DNA of 64,000 nucleotides, from the NCBI RefSeq assembly GCF_004217225.1, contig NZ_SHKM01000001.1, forward strand, positions 1,030,137-1,094,136, written 5' to 3'. Under the pieces are notes generated by a model. The model was not told the origin of the DNA. It did not search any database and saw only the letters and a program-made list of their open reading frames with translations. The stretch comes from Azospira oryzae. GTDB lineage: Bacteria; Pseudomonadota; Gammaproteobacteria; Burkholderiales; Rhodocyclaceae. The position numbers and the translations under genes were made by a program. Position 1 is the stretch's first letter, and every line of letters starts with the position of its first letter. Of the stretch, positions 33,957 to 42,200 are shown piece by piece.

Positions 33957-35241
33957 ACAACCCTACTGCACCGTCCTCGGCATCCTGGACGACGGCTGGG
34001 CCGGCCTGCCGGACTCTTCCCGCCACTGCCTGCAATCCGCCGGCCTCATCGTCGGCGCCGGCCGCACCCTGGCCCTGGTACAAGCCCACCTGCCCGCCGG
34101 CGCCTCCCTGAAGGACATGGACGGCAAGCTGGGCCAGGTGCCCGGCTGGATTCAACAAGCTGCCGCTGACGGCCTGCGCACTGTCGTGCTGGCCACCGGC
34201 GACCCCCTCTGCCACGGCATGGCCAGCTATCTGGTGGGCAAGCTGGGGGCCGAATCGGTCACCGTGCTGCCCGCCCCCTCCACCCTGCAACTGGCCTTCG
34301 CCCGCTTCCAGCGGCCCTGGCAGGACTACCGCATTTCCACCTGCCACACCGCCGATGCGGGCGAATGGCAGTTCGGCACCACCCCGGACAACGGCCTCTA
34401 CAAGCTGATCCGGGCCATCGCCGAGTATCCGAAAGTGGCGGCCTTCACCGGCCCGGACAACAACCCGGCCCGCCTGGCCCGGGCCCTGCTGGCCGCGGGC
34501 TACGGTGAAGAGATTCGCCTGTCGGTGGCCGCCAAGCTGGCCCTGCCGGACGAGCAACTGTTCCCCGACCTCTCCCTGGAACAGGCTGCGGCCATGAGCT
34601 TCCCCGACCCCAATGTGGTGCTGGTGGAACGCCAGGTGGCCGACCCGCGCGCCATCTTCGGCTTCGACGACCTGGATTTCGTCCAGCGCCAGCCGGAGAA
34701 GGGTCTCATCACCAAGCTGGAGGCCCGGGCCCTGTCGCTGGCCAAGCTGGGTCTCAAGCCCGACAGCGTGGTGTGGGACATCGGCGCCGGTTCCGGCTCC
34801 GTCGGCCTGGAAGCCAGCCGCCTGTGCCGCCACGGCCACGTCTATGCCATCGAAAAAAACGAGGGCGACGCCGCCAACGCGAAAGAAAACGCCCTGCGTT
34901 TCCAGGCCACCAACTACACCCTGCGCCACGGCAAGGCCCCGGAAGGGCTGGAGACCTGGCCCGATCCGGACGCGGTCTTCGTCGGCGGCTCCGGCGGCGA
35001 ACTGGCGGCCCTCATCGAGCTGATCCTCACCCGCTTGAAGCCCAACGGCCGCCTGGTGATGAACTTCGTCACCCTGGAAAACCTGGCCACCGCCACCACG
35101 GCTTTGGCCGCTGCGGTGGAGAAATTCGGAGCGAACTGGGACGTGACCCAGCTCCAGGCCAGCCGCAGCCAGCCCATCCTGGACATGCACCGCATGGCCG
35201 CCCAGAACCCCATTTGGATAGTGTCAGCAAAGAAGAGCTAA
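33949..35241 (+). CDS. cbiET: Fused precorrin-6Y C5,15-methyltransferase/decarboxylase (CbiE-CbiT)
   Basis: 430 residues. The N-terminal half (about 1-205) is a tetrapyrrole methylase (CbiE part: GDPLCHG, PAPSTLQLAFA). The C-terminal half (about 225-430) is a Rossmann SAM methyltransferase (CbiT part: VWDIGAGSGSVGLEA, IEKN, FVGGSGG). Together they methylate C5 and C15 and decarboxylate C12's acetate, as in CobL. Translation starts at a GTG within the end of cbiD; a longer frame upstream is only cbiD read out of frame. Confidence 0.95.
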   Translation: MSKQPYCTVLGILDDGWAGLPDSSRHCLQSAGLIVGAGRTLALVQAHLPAGASLKDMDGKLGQVPGWIQQAAADGLRTVVLATGDPLCHGMASYLVGKLGAESVTVLPAPSTLQLAFARFQRPWQDYRISTCHTADAGEWQFGTTPDNGLYKLIRAIAEYPKVAAFTGPDNNPARLARALLAAGYGEEIRLSVAAKLALPDEQLFPDLSLEQAAAMSFPDPNVVLVERQVADPRAIFGFDDLDFVQRQPEKGLITKLEARALSLAKLGLKPDSVVWDIGAGSGSVGLEASRLCRHGHVYAIEKNEGDAANAKENALRFQATNYTLRHGKAPEGLETWPDPDAVFVGGSGGELAALIELILTRLKPNGRLVMNFVTLENLATATTALAAAVEKFGANWDVTQLQASRSQPILDMHRMAAQNPIWIVSAKKS

Positions 35242-35244
35242 ACC

Positions 35245-36045
35245 ATGACCGACAAGAAATACGGCCGCCTCATCGGCGCCTCCCTGGGTCCCGGCGACCC
35301 CGAACTGATCACCCGCCGCGCCTGGACCGTGCTCAACGGCGACGCCCGCTGGCTCTATCCGGTGAAGAAGGCCGAGGAAAGCTCCTACGCCCTCTCCATC
35401 GTCACCCGGGGTGGTCTGGAAGTGCCCGCCGACGCCGAGGAACTGGTGTTCCCCATGACCCGGGACGCCGAGATCCTGACCAAGGCCTGGGCCCGGGCCG
35501 CCGCCCGTACCGTGGAACTGCTGGCCGAGGGGCGGGACCTGGTGTTCCTGGTGGAAGGCGATGCCTCCACCTTCGCCACCTTCGGCCACCTGGCCCGGGT
35601 GGTGCGGGAGCTGGTGCCGGAAGTTGAGGTGGAAACCATCCCCGGCGTCTCCTCCTTTGCCGCCGCCGCTGCCACCACCGGCACCACCCTGGCCGAGGAA
35701 GACGAGACCCTGGCGGTGATCCCCGCCGCCTACGGCGTGGAGGTCATCGACCACCTGCTGGACGAGTTCGACACCCTGGTGCTGCTCAAGGTGAAACCCC
35801 TGGTGGATGAAGTGCTGGAACTCCTGGAGCGGCGCGAGCTGCTCAGCACCAGCTGCTTCATCGAGAAGGTGGGTTCCCCCGACGAGCGCATCGTGCGCGA
35901 CGTGGCCTCCCTCAAGGGCGAGAAGGTGAATTACCTCTCCCTCATGCTGGTGCAGAACCCCAAGCGCCAGCGCGGCGAACTGCGCCGGGGCTGCCGCAAG
36001 CGCAAGGCCGAGGCCGAACAGCCCAAAGAAACGGCTGCCGCCTGA
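35245..36045 (+). CDS. cbiL: (Cobalt-)precorrin-2 C20-methyltransferase
   Basis: 266 residues of the CobI/CbiL family: the N-terminal GASLGPGDPELIT loop, LVEGDAS motif near residue 100, and SSYALS, the positions that shape the C20-specific site. It adds the C20 methyl to cobalt-precorrin-2, the step after CbiX. The last about 30 residues (Lys/Arg/Glu-rich) extend beyond the usual fold. Three bases separate it from cbiET. Confidence 0.94.
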   Translation: MTDKKYGRLIGASLGPGDPELITRRAWTVLNGDARWLYPVKKAEESSYALSIVTRGGLEVPADAEELVFPMTRDAEILTKAWARAAARTVELLAEGRDLVFLVEGDASTFATFGHLARVVRELVPEVEVETIPGVSSFAAAAATTGTTLAEEDETLAVIPAAYGVEVIDHLLDEFDTLVLLKVKPLVDEVLELLERRELLSTSCFIEKVGSPDERIVRDVASLKGEKVNYLSLMLVQNPKRQRGELRRGCRKRKAEAEQPKETAAA

Positions 36046-36073
36046 ACAGTTTTGCCCCAACCCAAAAAATAAA

Positions 36074-36859
36074 ATGACTATTCCCCTCCCCTTCCCCAAC
36101 GAGAGAATCGCCGTCGTCTCCATCACCCGCCACGGCATTGCCCTGGCGGGCAAGGTGGTGGCGGCCCTGCCCGGCGCCCGCCTGTTCGCCCCGGAGAAAT
36201 TCCGGGCCGAGGCGGAAGCCGCAGTTGCCAGCACTCCTGGCGCGGCAGCCACCTACAGCGGCAAGACCGGCGACCAGATTCCCGCCCTCTTCGCCAACTT
36301 CGACGGCATCGTCGCCATCGTCTCCCTGGGCGCCCTGGTGCGCCTCATCGCCCCCCACCTCAAGGACAAGGAACAGGACCCGGGGGTGGTGGTGGTGGAC
36401 GAGGCCGGGCGCTTTGCCATTCCCATGCTCTCCGGCCACCTGGGCGGCGCCAACGCCCTGGCCGGCATCCTGGCGGCCAGCCTGGGCGCCACCCCGGTGC
36501 TCACCACCGCCTCCGACTCCCGCCAGACCCTGGGCGTGGACCTGCTGGGCCGGGAGCTGGGCTGGACCTTCGAGGCAACCCACGACGAGGTGGTGAAGGC
36601 CAGCGCCGCCGTGGTGAACGACGAGCCGGTGGCCCTGGTGCAGGAAGCCGGCAGCCCCGACTGGTGGCCGCGCCACGCCAATGGCCGCAGCGGCCCGGTG
36701 CCCGCCAATATCAAGCAGTTCAGCCGCCTGGAAGAGGTGGACCTGGACAGCGTCGCTGCCGTGCTGTGGATCAGCCACCGCCCCCTGCCGCCGGAACTGG
36801 CGCCCCGCCTGGCAGGCCGCCTGGTCACCTACCGGCCGCCCGTGGAGCAAGGCGCTTGA
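36074..36859 (+). CDS. cbiG: Cobalt-precorrin-5A hydrolase (CbiG N-terminal and core)
   Basis: 261 residues covering the CbiG N-terminal and central domains (VSITRHGIALA at the start, then GALVRLIAPHLKDK, DEAGRFAIPMLSGHLGGAN). CbiG opens the delta-lactone of cobalt-precorrin-5A with loss of acetaldehyde, again specific for the cobalt-early route. The CobE-like C-terminal domain that is often fused to it is encoded separately by the next gene, whose TTG start overlaps this stop. Confidence 0.93.
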   Translation: MTIPLPFPNERIAVVSITRHGIALAGKVVAALPGARLFAPEKFRAEAEAAVASTPGAAATYSGKTGDQIPALFANFDGIVAIVSLGALVRLIAPHLKDKEQDPGVVVVDEAGRFAIPMLSGHLGGANALAGILAASLGATPVLTTASDSRQTLGVDLLGRELGWTFEATHDEVVKASAAVVNDEPVALVQEAGSPDWWPRHANGRSGPVPANIKQFSRLEEVDLDSVAAVLWISHRPLPPELAPRLAGRLVTYRPPVEQGA

Positions 36860-37263
36860 GCCTGGGCAGCCGCAGAGTGGCGCTGGGCCTGGGCTGCGAC
36901 CGGGGCACCCCGGAGGCGACCATTGCGCAAGCCGTGCAGGAGGCCCTGGCCGCCGCCGGCCTCGCCCCGGAACAGGTGGCGGCCGGTGCCAGCATCACCC
37001 TGAAGGCGGACGAGGTGGGCCTGCTGGGCTTTGCCGAACGCTTTGGCCTCACCCTCACCTTCTACCCGCCGGAAGTGCTGGCCACCGTGCCCGTGCCCAA
37101 CCCGTCGGAGACGGTGCGCAAGTACACAGGCACCCCGTCGGTGTCGGAAGCCGCCGCCCTGCTGGCCGCCGGCACCGACATGAGCCGGCTGCTGATCGAA
37201 AAACACAAGCTGCGGGGTCCGGACGGGCGTAACGCCACCGTCTCCATCGCCCTGCTGCCCTGA
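36856..37263 (+). CDS. cobE: CobE / CbiG C-terminal-domain protein
   Basis: 135 residues from a proposed TTG that overlaps the cbiG stop (TTGA), matching the 4-bp overlaps used elsewhere in the operon; GGAG lies about 9 bases before. The domain begins ALGLGCDRGTP and ends with the HKLRGPDGRNATVSIALL pattern of CobE/CbiG_C. Its exact role in corrin synthesis is unsettled. A GTG at 36877 is an alternative start that keeps the whole conserved domain. Confidence 0.88.
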   Translation: MSLGSRRVALGLGCDRGTPEATIAQAVQEALAAAGLAPEQVAAGASITLKADEVGLLGFAERFGLTLTFYPPEVLATVPVPNPSETVRKYTGTPSVSEAAALLAAGTDMSRLLIEKHKLRGPDGRNATVSIALLP

Positions 37264-37304
37264 GCCCGACCACTGCATTCACTGAATTTCCGAGGAACGA
37301 TTTC

Positions 37305-38300
37305 ATGACCGACATTCAAACCAACGCCCCGGCCAAGACCGGCAAGATCATGCTGGTGGGCCTGGGCCCCGGCGCCGTGGAACACATGACCGGCCGCGCC
37401 CGGGCCGCCATCGCCGAAGCCGACACCATCATCGGCTACGTCACCTATGTGCGCCTGGTGGCCGACCTGATCGACGGCAAGGAAGTGATCAAGAAGTCCA
37501 TGACCGAAGAGCTGGACCGGGCCATCGAAGCCCTGGACCGGGCCAAGCAGGGCAAGAAGGTGGCCCTGATTTCCTCCGGCGACGCCGGCGTGTACGGCAT
37601 GGCCGGCCCCACTTTCGAGGTGCTGTTCCAGGCCGGCTGGACCCCGGAATCGGACATCGAGGTGGAAATCGTCCCCGGCGCCTCGGCGCTGAACACCTGC
37701 GCCGCCCTGGTGGGCGCGCCCCTGACCCACGACTTCTGCGCCATCTCCCTCTCCGACCTGCTCACCCCCTGGCCCACCATCGCCCGCCGCCTGGATGCGG
37801 TGGCCTACGCCGATTTCGTGGTGGCCCTGTACAACCCCAAGAGCGGCCGCCGTACCCGCCAGATCCAGGAAGCCCAGCGCATTTTCCTGCGCCACCGGGA
37901 CCCCAAGACCCCGGTGGCCATCGTCAAGAGCGCCTTCCGCCCCAAGCAGCGGCTGGAATTCACCACCCTGGAAAAGATGGCCGAGGCCGACATCGGCATG
38001 CTGTCCACCGTGCTCATCGGCAACTCCAACACCTTCATCCGGGATGGCCTGATGGTCACCCCCCGGGGCTATGCCAACAAGTACGACGTGGCCGAGGGTG
38101 AACGTTCCACCAAGGGCGGCGAGCAGGCCGGCCGCTCCCTTTCCACCGGCCTCAACGGCTGGCTGGAAGCCATCCGCGACAGCGGCAAGAGCGCCGCCGA
38201 ACTGGCCGTGGAATACCGCCTGCCGGAGGACTACATCGCCGCCGCCCTGGCCGCCGGCCCGGAAGCGGCGGACGAAACCGAAGCCGAGGCGGAAGCATGA
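37305..38300 (+). CDS. cobJ: (Cobalt-)precorrin-3B C17-methyltransferase with long C-terminus
   Basis: 331 residues. The N-terminal about 255 are the CobJ/CbiH tetrapyrrole methylase (VGLGPGAVEHMTGRA, SSGDAGVYGMA, VPGASALN, ALYNPKSGRR). It methylates C17 and drives ring contraction. The extra about 70 residues at the C-terminus, ending in an Ala/Glu-rich run, are not part of the catalytic fold; they include a helical segment (about 275-315). The stop overlaps the start of the ferredoxin gene, suggesting the two products work together. Confidence 0.93.
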   Translation: MTDIQTNAPAKTGKIMLVGLGPGAVEHMTGRARAAIAEADTIIGYVTYVRLVADLIDGKEVIKKSMTEELDRAIEALDRAKQGKKVALISSGDAGVYGMAGPTFEVLFQAGWTPESDIEVEIVPGASALNTCAALVGAPLTHDFCAISLSDLLTPWPTIARRLDAVAYADFVVALYNPKSGRRTRQIQEAQRIFLRHRDPKTPVAIVKSAFRPKQRLEFTTLEKMAEADIGMLSTVLIGNSNTFIRDGLMVTPRGYANKYDVAEGERSTKGGEQAGRSLSTGLNGWLEAIRDSGKSAAELAVEYRLPEDYIAAALAAGPEAADETEAEAEA

Positions 38301-38635
38301 GCGAAGTCAGCAAGCCCCGCATCGGCGACTACCGCCGCCACCTGCTGGTGTGCACCGGCCCCCGCTGCACCCAGAACGGCGAGGGCCAGGCCCTCTTCGA
38401 CTCCCTGGGCGACAAGCTCAAGGCCGCCGGTCTCACCGAGGGCGAGCTGCGGGTCAAGCGTTCCCGCGTCAATTGCTTCGCCGCCTGCAAGGGCGGCCCG
38501 GTGATGTGCGTGCAGCCCGACGGCACCTGGTACTACAACGTCACCGCCGACAACCTGGAGCGCATCGTCGAGGAGCACCTGAAGCATGGCCGCCCCGTGG
38601 ACGATCTGGTTTTCCACCAGGGGCCCGGCCTGTGA
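38297..38635 (+). CDS. Thioredoxin-fold [2Fe-2S] ferredoxin of the cobalamin operon
   Basis: 112 residues. Cysteines are arranged CTGPRC near 19-24 and NCFAACKGGPVMC near 56-68, the pattern of shethna/thioredoxin-like [2Fe-2S] ferredoxins. It is inserted between cobJ and cobA with 4-bp overlaps on both sides. Similar small ferredoxins occur in other cobalt-early B12 operons near CbiX or CbiH. Likely an electron donor for a reductive step (ring contraction or Fe-S-containing enzymes), by inference from position. Confidence 0.85.
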   Translation: MSEVSKPRIGDYRRHLLVCTGPRCTQNGEGQALFDSLGDKLKAAGLTEGELRVKRSRVNCFAACKGGPVMCVQPDGTWYYNVTADNLERIVEEHLKHGRPVDDLVFHQGPGL

Positions 38636-39399
38636 GCCGGGTCTGGTCGGAACAGGCGCCGGGCAGCGTCTCCCTGGTGGGGGCCGGCCCCGGCGATGCG
38701 GAACTGCTGACCCTGCGTGCCTGGCGGCGCCTGCAGACGGCGGAAGTGCTGGTCTACGACAATCTGGTGGGTCCGGGCATCGTCGATTTCGCCCCGGTGA
38801 CGGCGGAGCGCATCTACGTCGGCAAATCTGCCGGCAACCACACCCTGCCCCAGGAGGACATCTGCCAACTGCTGCTGGAGAAGGCCCGGGAAGGCAAGCG
38901 GGTGGTGCGCCTCAAGGGCGGCGATCCCTTCGTATTCGGCCGCGGCGGCGAGGAGATGGACGTGCTGCTGCAACAGGCGGTGCCGGTGGAAATCGTGCCC
39001 GGCATCACCGCCGCCCTGGGGGCCGGCGCCAGTTTCGGCTTTCCCCTGACCCACCGGGACCATGCCCAGAGCTGCGTCTTCGTCACCGGCCACCTCAAGG
39101 ACCAGGCCCTGGAACTGAACTGGCAGGCCCTGGCCCAGCCCAACCAGACCCTGGTGATCTACATGGGCATCCACGGCCTGGAACGCATCGCCGCCGGCCT
39201 GCAGGGCGCCGGCCTGGCCCCGGAAACGCCGGCGGCCCTGGTCTATCGCGCCACCTGGCCGGAACAGCGGCTCCACGCCTGCACCCTGGCCACCCTGGCG
39301 GCGACGGCCCAGCGCCACGGCATCAAGCCGCCGACCCTGCTGGTCATCGGCAGCGTGGTGGCCCTGGCCGCCCCGGAACGGCCCTCCGCCCTGGTCTGA
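38632..39399 (+). CDS. cobA: Uroporphyrinogen-III C-methyltransferase (SUMT)
   Basis: 255 residues from a GTG overlapping the ferredoxin stop (GTGA). Signature loops: VGAGPGDAELLTLRA near 18-32, YDNLV, GDPFVFGRGGEE near 98-109, and GITAALGAG. It makes precorrin-2 from uroporphyrinogen III, the branch point to sirohaem and B12. Stand-alone SUMT without the CysG reductase/chelatase domains, so the oxidation to sirohydrochlorin needs another enzyme outside this window. Last gene of the operon; only 13 bases separate it from the convergent YkgJ-type gene. Confidence 0.95.
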   Translation: MSRVWSEQAPGSVSLVGAGPGDAELLTLRAWRRLQTAEVLVYDNLVGPGIVDFAPVTAERIYVGKSAGNHTLPQEDICQLLLEKAREGKRVVRLKGGDPFVFGRGGEEMDVLLQQAVPVEIVPGITAALGAGASFGFPLTHRDHAQSCVFVTGHLKDQALELNWQALAQPNQTLVIYMGIHGLERIAAGLQGAGLAPETPAALVYRATWPEQRLHACTLATLAATAQRHGIKPPTLLVIGSVVALAAPERPSALV

Positions 39400-39412
39400 G
39401 GCCGGCCTTGGG

Positions 39413-39703
39413 TCAGGCCGGCAGGCCGGCGGCCCGCTGCTCCAGGCAGTCGTAATCCCCCGCCTGGTAGTCGCGGCAGATGAAGGGACGCTGCTCGTAG
39501 ATGGTGCACAGCATGGTGCGGCGATCCAGGGCGGCGCACCAGCCGTCCTCCAGGCGGTGCATGATCCAGCCGCCCCAGGGGTCCTGCCGGGTCAGGGCTT
39601 CGGGCACCTCGTCGTCGCCCCCCAGCAGCATCACCTCCAGCTTGCAGCAGCAGGCCCGGCAGGTGGCGCAGGTGACGTTCTCCTCGGCGGCCACGGCGCT
39701 CAC
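39413..39703 (-). CDS. YkgJ family cysteine-cluster protein
   Basis: 96 residues, soluble. Cysteines occur as CATCRACCC near 12-20 and then spaced through the rest (WC, LC, FIC, DC), the pattern of the YkgJ/UPF0153 family of predicted zinc or Fe-S binding proteins. Function unknown. Translation is proposed from a GTG at 39703 that overlaps the stop of the patatin gene (GTGA), so the two are coupled. Starting upstream would mean reading through the patatin gene out of frame. Confidence 0.85.
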   Translation of the reverse strand: MSAVAAEENVTCATCRACCCKLEVMLLGGDDEVPEALTRQDPWGGWIMHRLEDGWCAALDRRTMLCTIYEQRPFICRDYQAGDYDCLEQRAAGLPA

Positions 39704-40593
39704 CGGATACCCAGCTTGGCGCGGATCAGGGGCAGGGCCGCCTGGGCCGCCCGTTCCCCTTCCAGGATGGCGTCGTTGCGGGACTTGAAGTCGGTGGAGC
39801 CGATGCCCGGAATGTCGGGGCGGATAACGACGTCGGCCTCCTTCATCTCCGCCTGGCCCAGGTGGCTGCCCATGATGGCGAAGGTCTGCAGGAGCACCTC
39901 CATGAGGCCGGAAACCTTGCCGTTCTTCGGCTTGCTGGAAATGTCCACGGCGATCACCACCTCGCCGCCCATGGCCCGGGCGGCCCGCACCGGCACCGGG
40001 CTGACCAGGCCGCCGTCCACGTACTCGCGGCCGTTGATGGTGACCGGCTGGAAGACGCCGGGCACGCTGCTGGAGGCCCGCACCGCCATGCCCGTGTTGC
40101 CGCTGCGGAAGGTCACCGCCTCGCCGCTCTTGAGATCGGTGGCGACGGCGGCGAAGGGCTTCTTCAGCTTTTCCATGGGCTGCTGCTTCACCGCCTCGTT
40201 GATGAACTTCTGCAGGGCCTCGCCCTTGAGCACGCCCCGATCCGCCAGGGACCAGTCGGTGATGGCCGATTCGTCCAGCTTCATGGCCAGCTTCTGCAAT
40301 TCGTAGCCGGAATAGCCGGCGGCATAGAGGGCGCCGACGACGGAGCCGGCGCTGGTGCCGATCACCATGTCCGGCACGATGCCGTGGGATTCCAGGGTCT
40401 TGATCACCCCCACGTGGGCAAAGCCCCGGGCGGCACCGCCCCCCAGGGCCAGCACCACCTTGGGCGGCGGATGGCCCACCGTCGCCGCAGCCGCCGCCGG
40501 GGCCTCCGTCCGATCCAGGGTGACGCAGGCGCAAAGCAGCAGGGAAGCGGCCCCCAGGAGGGCGCCAAGGCAGGTACGACGGGCAGAATACAT
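39700..40593 (-). CDS. Patatin-like phospholipase, RssA-type lipoprotein
   Basis: 297 residues from the ATG that begins a lipoprotein signal: basic start, hydrophobic stretch, lipobox ending ..LCAC near residue 20. Patatin motifs: oxyanion loop GGGAARG (about 52-58), nucleophile GTSAGS (about 79-84) and the catalytic Asp in DGG (about 197-199). A membrane-tethered lipid acyl hydrolase is expected; substrate unknown. The longer frame upstream runs into the divergent promoter region and is not used. Confidence 0.9.
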   Translation of the reverse strand: MYSARRTCLGALLGAASLLLCACVTLDRTEAPAAAAATVGHPPPKVVLALGGGAARGFAHVGVIKTLESHGIVPDMVIGTSAGSVVGALYAAGYSGYELQKLAMKLDESAITDWSLADRGVLKGEALQKFINEAVKQQPMEKLKKPFAAVATDLKSGEAVTFRSGNTGMAVRASSSVPGVFQPVTINGREYVDGGLVSPVPVRAARAMGGEVVIAVDISSKPKNGKVSGLMEVLLQTFAIMGSHLGQAEMKEADVVIRPDIPGIGSTDFKSRNDAILEGERAAQAALPLIRAKLGIR

Positions 40594-40641
40594 GGAGGTC
40601 TCGCAGAATTTTCCCGGGCGCTGGCCCGGGGCAAGGGCCAC

Positions 40642-40649
40642 ATTATAAT
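40642..40649. promoter_or_regulatory. Palindromic -10-like core between patatin and aat
   Basis: ATTATAAT reads TATAAT in both directions, between the divergent patatin and aat genes, 48 and 51 bases from their starts. No clear -35 on either strand. Same arrangement as at 17270-17277. Confidence 0.4.
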
Positions 40650-40700
40650 GAGCCCCACCCCGGCCCGCCTTTCCACCTTTGCCTCCAGCTGAAAGCAACC

Positions 40701-41417
40701 ATGCTGCCCTGGCTCACCGCAGCCCACGAATTCCCGCCCCTCGCCACCGCCCTCAGCGAGCCCAACGGCCTGCTGGCCGTGGGCGGCGACCTGGCGCCGG
40801 AACGCCTGCTGGCGGCCTACCGGCGCGGCATCTTCCCCTGGTATTCGCCCGGGGAGCCGATCCTGTGGTGGAGCCCGGACCCGCGCATGGTGCTGTTCCC
40901 CGCCGAATTCAAGGTTTCCCGCTCCCTCGGCCGGACCCTGCGCCGGGGCGGCTACGAGGTGCGCCTGGACACGGCCTTCGCCCGGGTCATCGCCGCCTGC
41001 GCCCAGACGCCGCGGCGGGGCCAGCACGGCACCTGGATCGTGCCGGAGATGCAGGCCGCCTACCGCCACCTGCATGAACTCGGGCTGGCCCATTCGGTCG
41101 AAACCTGGGTGGATGGCGAACTGGTCGGCGGCCTCTACGGCATCGCCCTGGGACGCATGTTCTACGGCGAATCCATGTTCTCCTGGCGCAGCGACGCCTC
41201 CAAGATCGCCGTCGCCCATCTCGCCCGCTACCTGGAAAGGCTCGGATTCGGCATGGTAGATTGCCAGATGCACACCGCCCACCTGGCCTCCCTCGGCGCC
41301 CGGGAAATTCCCCGGGACGATTTCATCGCCCGCCTCGACGCCCTGGTGGCCGCGGGGCCCGCCCCCGGCCCCTGGCCGGCGGCAGATGCAAGCCACCTGT
41401 GGCATAGCGCAGCCTGA
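40701..41417 (+). CDS. aat: Leucyl/phenylalanyl-tRNA--protein transferase
   Basis: 238 residues with the family's N-terminal FP...[13 protein letters not shown] and the central [24 protein letters not shown] region, HGTWI and [16 protein letters not shown] motifs. It adds Leu or Phe from tRNA to proteins with N-terminal Lys/Arg, marking them for ClpS/ClpAP degradation (N-degron pathway). It precedes bpt by 5 bases, so both N-degron transferases form one operon. GAAAG is 8 bases before the ATG. Confidence 0.96.
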   Translation: MLPWLTAAHEFPPLATALSEPNGLLAVGGDLAPERLLAAYRRGIFPWYSPGEPILWWSPDPRMVLFPAEFKVSRSLGRTLRRGGYEVRLDTAFARVIAACAQTPRRGQHGTWIVPEMQAAYRHLHELGLAHSVETWVDGELVGGLYGIALGRMFYGESMFSWRSDASKIAVAHLARYLERLGFGMVDCQMHTAHLASLGAREIPRDDFIARLDALVAAGPAPGPWPAADASHLWHSAA

Positions 41418-41422
41418 CCGAC

Positions 41423-42196
41423 ATGTCCCAACTCAACGACTCGTCCCTGCCCTTTTCCCTGCTGCAGTTCTACGCCACCTCGCCCTACGGCTGCAGCTAC
41501 CTGCCGGAGCAGCAGGCCCGTTCCCAGGTGGCCACGCCCACCCACCTGATCAACACGGAAATCTACAGCGAGCTGGTGCGGGCCGGCTTCCGCCGCAGCG
41601 GCGTGTTCACCTACCGTCCCTGGTGCGATGCCTGCCGCGCCTGCGTGCCGGCGCGCATCCCGGTGCAGCGCTTCGCCCCGGACCGGACCCAGCGGCGGGT
41701 GGCCCGCCAGCACGAAAACCTGGTGGCCCGGGAAGTGCCCCTGGAATTCGCCGCCAGCCACTACGAGCTGTACCAGCGCTACCAGGCCAACCGCCACGCC
41801 GGCGGCGGCATGGACCAGGACAGCCACGAGCAGTACGCCCACTTCCTGCTGCAAAGCCGGGTGGACACCCGGCTGGTGGAATTCCTCGAACCCGGGAGCG
41901 GCGCCGTGCGCATGGTCAGCGTCATCGACGTGCTCACCGACGGCCTCTCCTCCGTCTACACCTTCTACGACCCGGACGTGCCCGGCGCCAGCTACGGCAC
42001 CTACAACATCCTGTGGCAGATCCAGCAGTGCCGGGAACTGGGCCTGCCCCACCTGTACCTAGGCTACTGGATCGGCGCCAGCCGCAAGATGGCCTACAAG
42101 ATCCGCTTCAAGCCCCTGGAAGGGCTGGTGGACGGAGAATGGCAGGAACTGGAGGCGATCGCCGCCGCCCAGACTGAGCCAGCCCCCCAGCCCTGA
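41423..42196 (+). CDS. bpt: Aspartate/glutamate leucyltransferase (Bpt)
   Basis: 257 residues of the bacterial ATE1-like family: SPYGCSYLP near 20-28, [16 protein letters not shown] near 64-79 with the conserved Cys cluster, and YLGYWI, the C-terminal acetyltransferase-like motif. It transfers Leu to N-terminal Asp/Glu, complementing Aat in the leucine N-degron pathway. Co-transcribed with aat. Confidence 0.95.
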   Translation: MSQLNDSSLPFSLLQFYATSPYGCSYLPEQQARSQVATPTHLINTEIYSELVRAGFRRSGVFTYRPWCDACRACVPARIPVQRFAPDRTQRRVARQHENLVAREVPLEFAASHYELYQRYQANRHAGGGMDQDSHEQYAHFLLQSRVDTRLVEFLEPGSGAVRMVSVIDVLTDGLSSVYTFYDPDVPGASYGTYNILWQIQQCRELGLPHLYLGYWIGASRKMAYKIRFKPLEGLVDGEWQELEAIAAAQTEPAPQP

Positions 42197-42200
42197 TCCT

